From: TMED23 sp913054205
Lineage (GTDB): Bacteria; Pseudomonadota; Alphaproteobacteria; Rhodospirillales; UBA2165
Assembly: GCA_046582495.1 (NCBI GenBank)
Contig: JAYGEG010000040.1
Span: 1 to 64,000, forward strand
DNA: 64,000 nt
Reading direction: 5' to 3'
The notes under the pieces were generated by a model. The model worked only from the letters and a program-made list of their open reading frames with translations, had not been told where the DNA came from and searched no databases. A program made the position numbers and the translations under genes. Numbering within the stretch: the first letter of the stretch is position 1; each line of letters begins with the position of its first letter. Of the stretch, positions 25,847 to 34,036 are shown piece after piece.

Positions 25847-27379
25847 TTACCTGGCTGGAGTATCGAAGCTTTTGGGCGCATGGCTGATGATCTTGGTGCC
25901 TCTCTCCCGCACTTGATGGACCGACAACCTGCGCTCAGCAACGCCTTCCGGTAAAAATCTGAAAATGCCATCGCGGCCGGTAAATCCCTGCGGGGCGGTT
26001 ATTTCAGAGATATCAAAGATCGCATTGCGTTCCGGGCGGACCTCCGGCGTCTCATTGGCGTTTTCGCTTTCGGCTTTTTTAGGCGCCTCGTTTTGCGCAA
26101 AGACGGCGGCCAAAGCCGTCGCATCATAGGCCAGCGTTGCCAATCTTGGCGGAAATTCACCATAAATGGCTTTATATTGGCGCCTGAAATCGTGTCGTTC
26201 CTGAGCCGCCGGCGCCGCGTACCAGCCGCCCACCAAAGCAGGTTCCGAGCCAATTCCAGCGGTATCCCATTGTCCGGTACCGAGCATCCTGATTTTTTTT
26301 GGATCAATGTCGTAATAGGGCAATAAAGCAGCAATGGATTGCAGTCTTTTGCCGCCATCGGCGATCAACAGTGCATCAAACGGAACGTCGCCCAGAGTTT
26401 GCAGATTTTCGAGCCGCTTGAGCGCTTGTTTTGCGACCTCATCATCTCGCGCTGCCAGAATTTTACGTTCGGCCAGTAAATTTGAGCGCCGGGCATCGTA
26501 ATTGGCAAGATCTTTGATGACCGGGGCAAAATCAGTGACATAGGGATCATAAAACGCCTGTTCACTAACCTCGGCACCATTGGCTTCGGCTGTTTGTTTT
26601 AAAGCATCTGCAATGGTGACACCGTAATCATTATCGGGCGCAAGAACGGCAAAGCGGCGCACGCCGCGCTTAATCGCATAGGTGACAACCCGCTGAACCT
26701 GCTCGCTCGGCAAAAAACCCATAGTGAACACACCGTCACCGGCAATTGTCCGATCATTTGAAAACGCAATGACTTTTAAGCCCGCTGCCCGCGCTGCCGG
26801 CGCAATCGCCTCGACCGAGCCGGCAAACAAAGGGCCCAGAATAAGTGAGGCGCCATCACCGATGGCTAAGGCCGCTGCATCGGCGGCGCCATTGGGTGTG
26901 CCTTGGGTATCTTGCGGCAATAACTCAAACTCTTTATCAGCAAAATGGAACAACGCCAGCTGCGCGGCATTGAGCATCGCTTGGCCCAATTTTGAGTGAC
27001 TTCCTGAAAGCGGCAGAAGAATGGCGACCCTCGGGACATTCGGGTTCAACGGCGGGGCAGGGGGCGCCGAAAACCGTTTTTCATTCTGCGGCGCCAGCAC
27101 CTGATCCACTTCAATGGGCGCAGGTTCAACAACAGCGCCCGGAATGACGAGCTGACCGGGTTGAACATCCGGCGCTTTTAATTGGCCTTCCCGAAGCGTT
27201 TGTTGCGCCAATTGCGGATTACTTGGTCCAATTGGCCGCGCATTTGAGCCTTGCCTATCCTGAGGTAATTCAGTCAACTGTTGCTCAACGCAGGCCCCTA
27301 GAGTTGGCACCAACAACAATATCGCCAATAACGAAGACCCAGCAAAAGACAGTGGAAAAACTTTCTGATAAAAGCTCAT
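25847..27379 (-). CDS. Penicillin-binding protein activator, LppC/LpoA-like lipoprotein
   Basis: About 510 aa. The lipoprotein signal peptide has LGAC at the cleavage site (LLVPTLGACVEQQ). A periplasmic-binding-protein type I fold follows a Pro-rich linker: VAILLPLSGSHSKLGQAMLNAA near residue 117, then RRFAVLAPDNDYGVTIADALKQ. This matches the LppC family, whose E. coli member LpoA activates PBP1A at the outer membrane. The TPR half of LpoA is absent, which is usual in alphaproteobacteria. ATG 27379 is preferred to TTG 27403. It is divergent from rsmI with only 23 bp between the starts. Confidence 0.85.
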   Translation of the reverse strand: MSFYQKVFPLSFAGSSLLAILLLVPTLGACVEQQLTELPQDRQGSNARPIGPSNPQLAQQTLREGQLKAPDVQPGQLVIPGAVVEPAPIEVDQVLAPQNEKRFSAPPAPPLNPNVPRVAILLPLSGSHSKLGQAMLNAAQLALFHFADKEFELLPQDTQGTPNGAADAAALAIGDGASLILGPLFAGSVEAIAPAARAAGLKVIAFSNDRTIAGDGVFTMGFLPSEQVQRVVTYAIKRGVRRFAVLAPDNDYGVTIADALKQTAEANGAEVSEQAFYDPYVTDFAPVIKDLANYDARRSNLLAERKILAARDDEVAKQALKRLENLQTLGDVPFDALLIADGGKRLQSIAALLPYYDIDPKKIRMLGTGQWDTAGIGSEPALVGGWYAAPAAQERHDFRRQYKAIYGEFPPRLATLAYDATALAAVFAQNEAPKKAESENANETPEVRPERNAIFDISEITAPQGFTGRDGIFRFLPEGVAERRLSVHQVRERGTKIISHAPKSFDTPAR

Positions 27380-27402
27380 CTTCTGAAAATAGCGGAGCGC
27401 CA

Positions 27403-28269
27403 ATGAGAAGTAAACCGGACGATGACGGACACAAAAATAGGCTTAAAACTGGGCTCTATTTGGTCGCAACGCCGATTGGAAATCTCCAGGATTTAAGCCT
27501 GCGCGCCCATGAAATTTTGAGCAACGCAGATATTATTGCCTGCGAAGATACGCGGGTCACCGGAAAATTGCTCTCTCGTCACGCCATAGACACATCTATG
27601 AAAGCCTATCACGAACATAATGCCGAACACGCGCGCCCGGCTTTAATGAAAATCCTCAGCGAAGGCGGTGCTATTGCGCTGGTATCAGATGCCGGGACGC
27701 CCGCGATTTCAGATCCTGGCTACAGATTGGTGCAAGACTGTATTGAGCGCAGCTTTGACGTTACTTCTGCGCCCGGTGCCAACGCTGCCATTACCGGCCT
27801 CATATTGTCTGGTTTGCCAACCGATCGCTTTTTATTCGCCGGATTTTTACCGTCGAAATCAGGACAGCGTTGCAAGGAGCTGGCTGAACTGGCAGGCGTT
27901 CCAGCGACGCTGATATTCTACGAATCTGCAAAACGTTTGGCCGCCTCACTCAGTGATATGGCGGAACAATTAGGTGACCGGCCCGCTGCTGTAACACGAG
28001 AGCTGACCAAACTGCACGAAGAAATCCGCCGCGGTTCTTTGGCTGAGCTTGCCGCTCATTATAGGGGGGCCGGCGCGCCCAAGGGTGAAATTGTTGTTGT
28101 CATCGGCCGGCCCCTGAAAGCTGCCGCGCTATCAGACGAAGAGCTCGACATTTTAATTTCTGAAGGCCTCAAGGATAAATCATTACGCGATGTGGCAGCA
28201 AAGCTCGCGGAAGAAACCGGTTTGCCCAAGCGCCAGATTTACGCCCGCGCCTTAGAGATATCAAAATGA
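27403..28269 (+). CDS. rsmI: 16S rRNA (cytidine1402-2'-O)-methyltransferase
   Basis: A 288-aa SAM-dependent enzyme that methylates the ribose of C1402 in the ribosomal P site. GLYLVATPIGNLQDLSLRAHEIL opens the tetrapyrrole-methylase-like fold. CEDTRVTGKLLSRH, ALVSDAGTPAISDPGY and SAPGANAAITGLILSGLPTDRF follow in order. ATG 27403 has GGAG four bases upstream, and the residues before it in frame lack family similarity. The downstream yraN start overlaps its stop by ATGA. Confidence 0.96.
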   Translation: MRSKPDDDGHKNRLKTGLYLVATPIGNLQDLSLRAHEILSNADIIACEDTRVTGKLLSRHAIDTSMKAYHEHNAEHARPALMKILSEGGAIALVSDAGTPAISDPGYRLVQDCIERSFDVTSAPGANAAITGLILSGLPTDRFLFAGFLPSKSGQRCKELAELAGVPATLIFYESAKRLAASLSDMAEQLGDRPAAVTRELTKLHEEIRRGSLAELAAHYRGAGAPKGEIVVVIGRPLKAAALSDEELDILISEGLKDKSLRDVAAKLAEETGLPKRQIYARALEISK

Positions 28270-28628
28270 CGGCCAAAAAAAACCAAACAAGAAATTTTGG
28301 CACCTTTGCTGAACACCTGGCGGCACTTTTTCTGCGCCTCAAAGGCTACCGTATTCTTGCCCGGCAGCTACGCACGCCTCTCGGCGAAATCGATATTATC
28401 GCCAAACGCGGACACACCATCGCTTTTGTTGAAGTTAAAGCGCGCGGCGACATGACCCAAGCGCTGGAGGCTTTAAGTTATCGTCAGCGCGAACGCATCG
28501 GCCGCGCGGCCTTGGCCTATGCGTCAGATCACAGCAAATATTCGAGATTTGACCTACGATTTGACTTAATCGCCATCGCGCCCTGGCAATGGCCGCGTCA
28601 TCTTTGCAACGCCTGGCAACCTTCCTGA
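28266..28628 (+). CDS. yraN: UPF0102 / YraN endonuclease-like protein
   Basis: A 120-aa protein with the YraN restriction-endonuclease-like core: FAEHLAALFLRLKGYRILARQLRTPLGEIDIIAKRGHTIAFVEVKAR. The E-I-D-x(n)-E-V-K pattern is that of PD-(D/E)XK nucleases. The biological substrate is not settled. It is translationally coupled to rsmI, as in many proteobacteria. Confidence 0.92.
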   Translation: MTAKKNQTRNFGTFAEHLAALFLRLKGYRILARQLRTPLGEIDIIAKRGHTIAFVEVKARGDMTQALEALSYRQRERIGRAALAYASDHSKYSRFDLRFDLIAIAPWQWPRHLCNAWQPS

Positions 28629-28684
28629 AGCCGGTTTATATAAAACTTACAAATATTGGGCGGTTTTTGGGTTTAGGTATTAGC

Positions 28685-28711
28685 TTTCAGTTAGTAATAT
28701 AGCGCTATAAT
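28685..28711 (+). promoter_or_regulatory. Promoter candidate with a palindrome over the -10
   Basis: A perfect TATAAT stands at 28706-28711, and TTTCAG at 28685-28690 is a weak -35 with a short 15-bp spacer. TATAGCGCTATA at 28698-28709 is a perfect 12-bp palindrome overlapping the -10 and could be an operator. It lies 44 bp upstream of the dolP-like ATG. Confidence 0.4.
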
Positions 28712-28754
28712 CGACGCCTAAATATTTGAGATCACTCGATAAGGATGTAACGTT

Positions 28755-29342
28755 ATGCCCCGCTTGTTTTCCGCACCCGTTCTGGTCATTACCTCGCTAC
28801 TCGCTGTTTCGACAATTTTGTCCGGCTGTACCGCCATCGTTGGTGCAGGCGCAACAGTGGGTGTGGCCGCCGTTCAGGAGCGTGGCCTCAAAGGTAGAGC
28901 CAATGATCTTAAAATTGAGGCGCGTGTACTCGAAAAATATGTCAATGCCGGCTTTAAGCTTACCGCGACGATTGGCGCTGAGGTGTATGAAGGCCGCGTG
29001 CTTTTAACGGGCGCCAGCAAAGACACCAAAATTACCGATCAGGCAGTAAAACTCGCCTGGCAGGTCGACGGCGTCAAAGAAGTCATCAATGAAATTCAAG
29101 TTGGCAAAGAATCCGGGATTTCAGATTACGCCCAAGACACCTGGATCACCGCCCAGTTGAAATCCAAAATGACGTTTGATCAGGAAATCCTCTCGATCAA
29201 TTATGTCGTTGAAACGGTGAATGCGACGGTCTATCTAATCGGCATTGCCCAGAACGCAACCGAACTTAACCGTGTCAAACAACACGCCTCAAATGTGAAG
29301 TTTGTCCGCAATATCATCAGCCATGTTCGCGTAAAAAAATAA
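28755..29342 (+). CDS. Double-BON-domain lipoprotein, DolP-like
   Basis: A 195-aa protein. The signal peptide ends in the lipobox LSGC (STILSGCTAIVGAG). Two BON domains follow, near residues 45-115 and 120-193, each ending in the V-x-x-V-x-N-x-I/V pattern (VKEVINEIQV, VKFVRNIISHVRV). This is the build of E. coli DolP (YraP), which binds anionic phospholipid and supports outer-membrane assembly. Synteny agrees: E. coli also has lpoA, rsmI, yraN and dolP together. It is likely transcribed from its own promoter. Confidence 0.85.
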   Translation: MPRLFSAPVLVITSLLAVSTILSGCTAIVGAGATVGVAAVQERGLKGRANDLKIEARVLEKYVNAGFKLTATIGAEVYEGRVLLTGASKDTKITDQAVKLAWQVDGVKEVINEIQVGKESGISDYAQDTWITAQLKSKMTFDQEILSINYVVETVNATVYLIGIAQNATELNRVKQHASNVKFVRNIISHVRVKK

Positions 29343-29373
29343 ACCAACGTCTGAATTTAACGGAACACACCCT

Positions 29374-30330
29374 ATGAGCCTTATCGTCGCCATCCAAATG
29401 GACCCCATAGATTCAATCGACATCTCTGCCGATAGTACATTTGTGATGGCGCTGGAAGCACAAGCTCGCGGACATTCGCTCTATCATTATCTAACGCAAG
29501 ATCTTGCGTTGAAAAATGGCCGTGTGATGGCCGGCGCTCGGCATCTCGAAGTGCGCCGCGAAGAAGGCAATCATTTCACCCTCGGTGAGCAGGAGTGGAT
29601 TGACCTCGCCCTCGTTGATGTTGTGCTGATGCGGCAAGACCCGCCTTTTGATATGGCCTATATCACGGCAACCCATTTGCTCGAACACGTCCATCCAAAA
29701 ACGCTGGTCGTCAATGATCCGGTGAATGTCAGGAACGCGCCTGAAAAATTGTTTGTCACGCATTTTCCGGAGCTCATGCCGCCGACGCTGATCACCACAA
29801 ATCGGGAACAGGTGATGGACTTTCGTGCAGAGCACAAAGACCTGATCATCAAACCTTTGTTTGGCAATGGCGGGGCGGGGGTCTTTCATATCGGGCCCGA
29901 TGACGAAAACATAAATTCCCTGCTTGAACTTTTCACCGAGCTCTATCGCGAACCGATTATTGTCCAGCGCTACGAGCCTGCTGTCAGAAACGGCGACAAA
30001 CGCATTATCCTGATCGACGGAAAGCCAGCCGGCGCGCTTAACCGAGTTCCGGCCAAGGGCGAATCCCGCTCCAACCTCCATGTCGGCGGCACCGCCGAAA
30101 AAAGCACGCTGACCAAGCGCGAGCGGGAAATTTGCGACGCCATCGGCCCGACGCTGAAAGAGCGCGGTTTAATATTTGTCGGAATTGACGTGATCGGCGA
30201 CTACATGACTGAGATTAACGTCACCTCGCCGACCTGCCTGCAAGAGATCAATCATTTTGATGGCGTTAAGCTCGAAGCCGATATCTGGGACGCGATCCAA
30301 TTGCGGCTCGATAGCAAAGAAGACGATTAA
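29374..30330 (+). CDS. gshB: Glutathione synthetase
   Basis: A 318-aa ATP-grasp ligase that joins gamma-glutamylcysteine and glycine. MDPIDSIDISADSTFVMALEAQARGH is the family N-terminus. LIIKPLFGNGGAGVFHIG near residues 152-169 is the ATP-binding loop. RIILIDGKPAGALNRVPAKGE and the C-terminal GIDVIGDYMTEINVTSPTC segment complete the active site. Length and order after yraN are usual for alphaproteobacteria, where yifB/comM normally follows; here only a yifB remnant does. Confidence 0.97.
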   Translation: MSLIVAIQMDPIDSIDISADSTFVMALEAQARGHSLYHYLTQDLALKNGRVMAGARHLEVRREEGNHFTLGEQEWIDLALVDVVLMRQDPPFDMAYITATHLLEHVHPKTLVVNDPVNVRNAPEKLFVTHFPELMPPTLITTNREQVMDFRAEHKDLIIKPLFGNGGAGVFHIGPDDENINSLLELFTELYREPIIVQRYEPAVRNGDKRIILIDGKPAGALNRVPAKGESRSNLHVGGTAEKSTLTKREREICDAIGPTLKERGLIFVGIDVIGDYMTEINVTSPTCLQEINHFDGVKLEADIWDAIQLRLDSKEDD

Positions 30331-30336
30331 AATATT

Positions 30337-30624
30337 TTAGCCTTCCCGCCAATACTCTTCATCGCGCTTTATCATCAGATCATCTTCCGGCGATTTACCC
30401 ATCTGTTTTCGGTCGTCGCCTTTGAGGTGATCCATATAACCGCCCAGCACAGAATTGATAAATGGATGATCTGACGGCGTGTCCTTTTCCGCGATATCGT
30501 AGGACGTGAAGTCCGCGAGCTTGCCCTCAAAGGTTTTGCGGATCATGTCATAGACAAAACTATCGTGCCATTCGGGCAATTCAAACAGACTGTCATCCAG
30601 ATAGAGCTGGCGCCAAAATTCCAT
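30337..30624 (-). CDS. Hypothetical 95-aa protein at a rearrangement junction
   Basis: I do not recognise this protein. It is acidic and soluble, rich in aromatic residues (MEFWRQLYLDDSLFELPEWHDSF), with a charged C-terminus, and has no membrane segment. The minus frame stays open upstream of the ATG through LTHPRHREF until a TAG near 30690, so the true N-terminus may have been cut off when it was joined to the yifB remnant. GGGAG lies only 3 bp before the ATG, too close for a good ribosome site. It ends 6 bp from the convergent gshB stop. Confidence 0.5.
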   Translation of the reverse strand: MEFWRQLYLDDSLFELPEWHDSFVYDMIRKTFEGKLADFTSYDIAEKDTPSDHPFINSVLGGYMDHLKGDDRKQMGKSPEDDLMIKRDEEYWREG

Positions 30625-30652
30625 AAACTCCCGGTGGCGCGGGTGGGTTAAC

Positions 30653-31108
30653 CGCGCGCCTAAATGCGGCCAGGACTATCAGACAAAAATCTCAGGACCG
30701 ATGTTTGACCGTATTGATCTTCATGTCGACGTGCCGGCTGTTCATCTTGCTGATCTTAGCAGGCCATCACAGTCTGAAAGCTCGGCTGTTATCGCTGTGC
30801 GCGTCGCCGCCGCACGCCTTCTCCAACGGGAGCGCTTCAGGAAACTCGGCGAAAATGATCTGCATACCAATGCCGAGGCTGATGGGAAACTTTTAGAAGA
30901 AATTGCCGCGCCGTCAGAGGCGGGGCGAAAACTACTGTTGGAAGCGACCGAAAAAATGCGATTAACCGCCCGGGGCTATCACCGTATTTTGCGCGTCGGC
31001 AGAACGCTCGCCGATCTCGATCAGCAAAACGACGTTGAACGCATCCATATTGCTGAGGCGCTCGCCTACCGGCGCATCGTACCCGGGCGGCAACTCGCAT
31101 CTGTTTGA
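30653..31108 (+). pseudogene. 5'-truncated yifB/comM (Mg-chelatase-like AAA+ protein)
   Basis: Only the last 150 or so residues of a protein normally near 500 aa remain. Homology is recognisable from RAPKCGQDYQTKISGPMFDRIDLHVDVPAV. It runs through the C-terminal Mg_chelatase_C segment (RLTARGYHRILRVGRTLADL) to the natural end. The N-terminal fold and the Walker A and B motifs are missing, so it cannot be an active ATPase. An open frame from ATG 30701 survives without stops, so the loss may be recent. gshB followed by yifB is a common alphaproteobacterial pair, which suggests loss in place. Confidence 0.82.
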
Positions 31109-31117
31109 AACAGGGCG

Positions 31118-31480
31118 TCAGTCTCTCGTAAGCATCGGGCCGAGTTTCTTGCCGCCAAATATATGAACATGAAGATGCGGAACCTCCTGTATGCCGTCAT
31201 CGCCTATATTGGCAAGAATGCGATAGCCGGGTTCGGCCAGCTCTAATTGACGCGCGGTATTGCCGACTGCCCGAATAAAATTGGCGATTTCTGCATCACT
31301 CGCGGTGGAGGTAAAATCATCCATCGAGACATAGGCAGCCTTCGGAATAACCAAAACGTGGATCGGGGCTTGTGGATTGATGTCTTCAAACGCCAGCGCG
31401 TGATCGTCCTCATAAACTTTAGTACACGGAATTTCACCGCGCAAAATCTTGGCAAAAATATTCTCAGAATCATACGCCAT
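31118..31480 (-). CDS. HIT-family (HinT-like) nucleotide phosphoramidase
   Basis: A 120-aa histidine-triad protein. NIFAKILRGEIPCTKVYEDDHALAFEDINPQAPIHVLVIPK is the HinT N-terminus, and the catalytic triad is HLHVHIFGG near residues 101-109. Members hydrolyse AMP-lysine-type phosphoramidates. It is the last gene after hisE, a frequent position in alphaproteobacteria, but 49 bp containing a strong palindrome separate it from hisE. Confidence 0.94.
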   Translation of the reverse strand: MAYDSENIFAKILRGEIPCTKVYEDDHALAFEDINPQAPIHVLVIPKAAYVSMDDFTSTASDAEIANFIRAVGNTARQLELAEPGYRILANIGDDGIQEVPHLHVHIFGGKKLGPMLTRD

Positions 31481-31502
31481 TGGATTTCCTAAATAAATTT
31501 AA

Positions 31503-31516
31503 TTACCCCGGGGTAA
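31503..31516. repeat. Perfect intergenic palindrome between hisE and the HIT gene
   Basis: TTACCCCGGGGTAA at 31503-31516 is a perfect 14-nt palindrome. AT-rich arms (AAATTTAA to the left, ATTAAA to the right) extend the pairing imperfectly. It follows the hisE stop by 13 bp and could act as a terminator on the minus strand, although no clear T-tract is present. The core resembles the palindrome at 24020-24047. Confidence 0.6.
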
Positions 31517-31529
31517 ATTAAAAAATTTG

Positions 31530-31859
31530 TTAGTTTTTGCCCCGAGATTCATTTTCTTCAATTCCGGATGTGCCTTCGCGGCGCTCAAGTTCTGCCCACA
31601 CTTCTTCTGGTTTGATGCCAGCCTCTGCCCATAAAACCAAAAGATGGTACAAAAGATCGGCGCTTTCCGCCGTGACGGTATCTTGGTTGCTGAGCGCGGC
31701 GGTGATGGTTTCGACCGCTTCTTCGCCGACTTTCCGGGCAATCTCCGCCATACCGGCATCAAACAACTTCGCCGTATAGGAAGAGGCCGCATCGGCGCCT
31801 TTGCGGCTTTCAATCACCGCATAGAGTTTATCCAGAACGTTGCTTGAGCTATCCGTCAT
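31530..31859 (-). CDS. hisE: Phosphoribosyl-ATP pyrophosphatase
   Basis: A 109-aa enzyme for the second step of histidine synthesis. The MazG-like core reads LDKLYAVIESRKGADAASSYTAKLFDAG, then KVGEEAVETITAALSN with the metal-binding Glu residues, then ESADLLYHLLVLWAEAGI. ATG 31859 lies 4 bp after the hisF stop. The in-frame upstream extension overlaps hisF and has no family similarity. hisI is not in the window, so the pyrophosphatase and cyclohydrolase are separate proteins here. Confidence 0.96.
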   Translation of the reverse strand: MTDSSSNVLDKLYAVIESRKGADAASSYTAKLFDAGMAEIARKVGEEAVETITAALSNQDTVTAESADLLYHLLVLWAEAGIKPEEVWAELERREGTSGIEENESRGKN

Positions 31860-31863
31860 TCTA

Positions 31864-32625
31864 TCAATCCATCCGTACCGGCACGCCGGCCGCCTGCATG
31901 TGGGCTTTGGTTTCTTGAATACTATAGGTGCCAAAGTGAAAAATCGAGGCCGCTAAGACCGCGCTTGCATGGCCGTCCCGCACACCTTCAACCATGTGAT
32001 CAAGCGTGCCGACGCCGCCGGAGGCTATGACCGGGATGGAGACCGCATCGGCGATCGCCCGGGTCAGCTCAATATCAAAACCTGATTTTGTACCGTCTTT
32101 ATCCATCGAGGTGAGCAATATTTCACCCGCGCCGTATTCCGCCATCTGTTTGGCCCAGCCAATCGCTTCTATACCGGTTTCCTTGCGGCCACCATGGGTG
32201 AATATTTCGAACCGATCTCCATTTCTCTTAGCGTCCATCGCAACAACGATACATTGGCTGCCAAACTTTAACGCAGCTTCACGGACAAATTCCGGATTGT
32301 GGATGGCAGCGGTATTGATCGCCACTTTATCCGCACCCGCAAGAAGAAGCTTTCGAATATCATCAACGCTACGCACACCGCCGCCGACCGTCACCGGCAT
32401 AAAACATTGCTCTGCGGTTTGGGCGACGACCTCAAAGATCGTGTCTCGGTCTTCGTGGCTCGCGGTAATATCCAAAAAACATAGCTCGTCTGCACCGGCG
32501 GCGTCATATATTTTGGCTTGCTCAACCGGATCACCGGCATCCACCAGATCGACAAAATTGACGCCTTTGACAACGCGGCCCTTATCGACATCCAAACAAG
32601 GAATGATACGAGTTTTCAGCATCAT
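31864..32625 (-). CDS. hisF: Imidazole glycerol phosphate synthase cyclase subunit
   Basis: A 253-aa (beta/alpha)8 barrel that uses ammonia from HisH to close the imidazole ring. KTRIIPCLDVDKGRVVKGVNFVDLVDAGDP carries the catalytic Asp (CLDVD). VTVGGGVRSVDDIRKLLLAGADKV and ILLTSMDKDGTKSGFD (second catalytic Asp) follow. Its ATG overlaps the hisA stop (ATGA). Length is standard. Confidence 0.98.
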   Translation of the reverse strand: MMLKTRIIPCLDVDKGRVVKGVNFVDLVDAGDPVEQAKIYDAAGADELCFLDITASHEDRDTIFEVVAQTAEQCFMPVTVGGGVRSVDDIRKLLLAGADKVAINTAAIHNPEFVREAALKFGSQCIVVAMDAKRNGDRFEIFTHGGRKETGIEAIGWAKQMAEYGAGEILLTSMDKDGTKSGFDIELTRAIADAVSIPVIASGGVGTLDHMVEGVRDGHASAVLAASIFHFGTYSIQETKAHMQAAGVPVRMD

Positions 32626-33365
32626 GCCGTGCCTTGCAGGAAAGCAACCGCAGCAGCAGGATCGATGGCCCCGTCGTAAACCGCCCGGCCCGAGATCACG
32701 CCTTCAAGCAGTTTCCCGCCGAGCTCATCATTGGCGTTTTTCAAGGCCAGCAAATCCACCATCGAGGAAACACCGCCAGAAGCAATCACCGGAATGGAAA
32801 TCGCTTTCGCCAGCGCAATCGTCGCGTCAACATTCGCACCTTCCATCAGACCATCCCGGTCGATGTCTGTATAAATGATCGTCGCAACGCCTGCGCCTTC
32901 AAACTTCTTTGCAAGATCGAGCGCCGTGATTTCAGAAACTTCCGCCCAGCCTTCGACCGCGACAAAGCCGCCCTTGGCATCAATGCCAACGACAATTTGG
33001 CCGGGGAATTTTTTACACGCTTCCATTACAAGATCCGGATCTTTTAGCGCCGCTGTGCCGAGGATGACGCGCGTTATACCTTTTTCAAGCCACATCTCGA
33101 TCGTAGCAAGATCACGGATACCGCCGCCGAGTTCCACCTTCATGGTGGTTGCTTCCAAAATGCCATCAACCGAATTGCCGTTTACCGGCTCGCCTTCAAA
33201 AGCGCCGTTGAGATCAACAACATGCAGCCATTTACACCCAGCGTCTTGAAACAATAAAGCTTGGGCAGCCGGATCGTCGCCGAAGACCGTTGCCTTATCC
33301 ATATCACCGCGCAGCAGGCGCACACATTCGCCGTCTTTTAAATCAATCGCTGGAAAAAAGATCAT
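32622..33365 (-). CDS. hisA: ProFAR isomerase
   Basis: A 247-aa (beta/alpha)8 barrel catalysing the Amadori rearrangement of ProFAR. FPAIDLKDGECVRLLRGDMDKATVFGDDP contains the catalytic Asp, and VELGGGIRDLATIEMWLEKG and TDIDRDGLMEGANVD complete the phosphate and acid/base sites. ATG 33365 gives the family N-terminus; the upstream in-frame residues lie in the gap to hisH. It is paralogous to the overlapping hisF. Confidence 0.98.
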   Translation of the reverse strand: MIFFPAIDLKDGECVRLLRGDMDKATVFGDDPAAQALLFQDAGCKWLHVVDLNGAFEGEPVNGNSVDGILEATTMKVELGGGIRDLATIEMWLEKGITRVILGTAALKDPDLVMEACKKFPGQIVVGIDAKGGFVAVEGWAEVSEITALDLAKKFEGAGVATIIYTDIDRDGLMEGANVDATIALAKAISIPVIASGGVSSMVDLLALKNANDELGGKLLEGVISGRAVYDGAIDPAAAVAFLQGTA

Positions 33366-33379
33366 TTTGCATCTCCTTC

Positions 33380-34036
33380 CTACACCCCTGGCCATCTCAA
33401 AAAGTTAGCAATAAAAGCCAAGCCGAATTGCTGGCTTTTCTCCGGGTGAAACTGTGTGCCTATCATGTTGTCCCGCCCGATCATCGCGGTCACCGCGCCG
33501 CCATATTCAACCTCGGCCAGCACGTTCCCGGCGTTGGCAGCAGCAAAATGATAAGAGTGCACAAAATAGGCATGCGCGCCAACATCAAAACCTGATAATA
33601 CCGGATGCGCGCCGGGCTCGAACGACAACGCATTCCAGCCCATATGCGGAATTTTTAAAGCAGCATCGCTCGGTTTGATCTCAACAACCTCGCCGTCGAT
33701 CCAGCCAAAGCCGTCCGTATCTCCGTGCTCACGGCCCAGTGTCGCCATTAATTGCATGCCGACGCAAATACCGAGAAATGGTTTTTTGTTTGCAATCACC
33801 TGCTCGGTCAAAGCGTCGATCATGCCCGGCACGGCGGCAAGCCCGGCTTTGCAATCGGCAAAAGCACCAACGCCCGGCAATACAATATGATCGGCATTTT
33901 TGAGTGTCGCCGGGTCATTGGTGACCACAACCTCGCTTGCGCCAAACTCTTCACTGGCGCGTTCAAATGCTTTGGCGGCGGAACGCAAATTGCCGGAGCC
34001 GTAATCAATAATGACAGTTTTATTCTTTGGGCTCAC
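33380..34036 (-). CDS. hisH: Imidazole glycerol phosphate synthase glutaminase subunit
   Basis: A 218-aa class I amidotransferase that supplies ammonia to HisF. VIIDYGSGNLRSAAKAFERA opens the protein, PFLGICVGMQLMATLG contains the nucleophilic Cys, and IGTQFHPEKSQQFG contains the His-Glu pair of the triad. It overlaps the DUF2628 gene upstream by 4 bp and lies 14 bp before hisA. Confidence 0.97.
   Translation of the reverse strand: MSPKNKTVIIDYGSGNLRSAAKAFERASEEFGASEVVVTNDPATLKNADHIVLPGVGAFADCKAGLAAVPGMIDALTEQVIANKKPFLGICVGMQLMATLGREHGDTDGFGWIDGEVVEIKPSDAALKIPHMGWNALSFEPGAHPVLSGFDVGAHAYFVHSYHFAAANAGNVLAEVEYGGAVTAMIGRDNMIGTQFHPEKSQQFGLAFIANFLRWPGV

Noticed and set aside
32006..32878. 290-codon plus-strand ORF across hisF and hisA
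   Set aside because: Antisense to two overlapping, unmistakable his genes; no domain.
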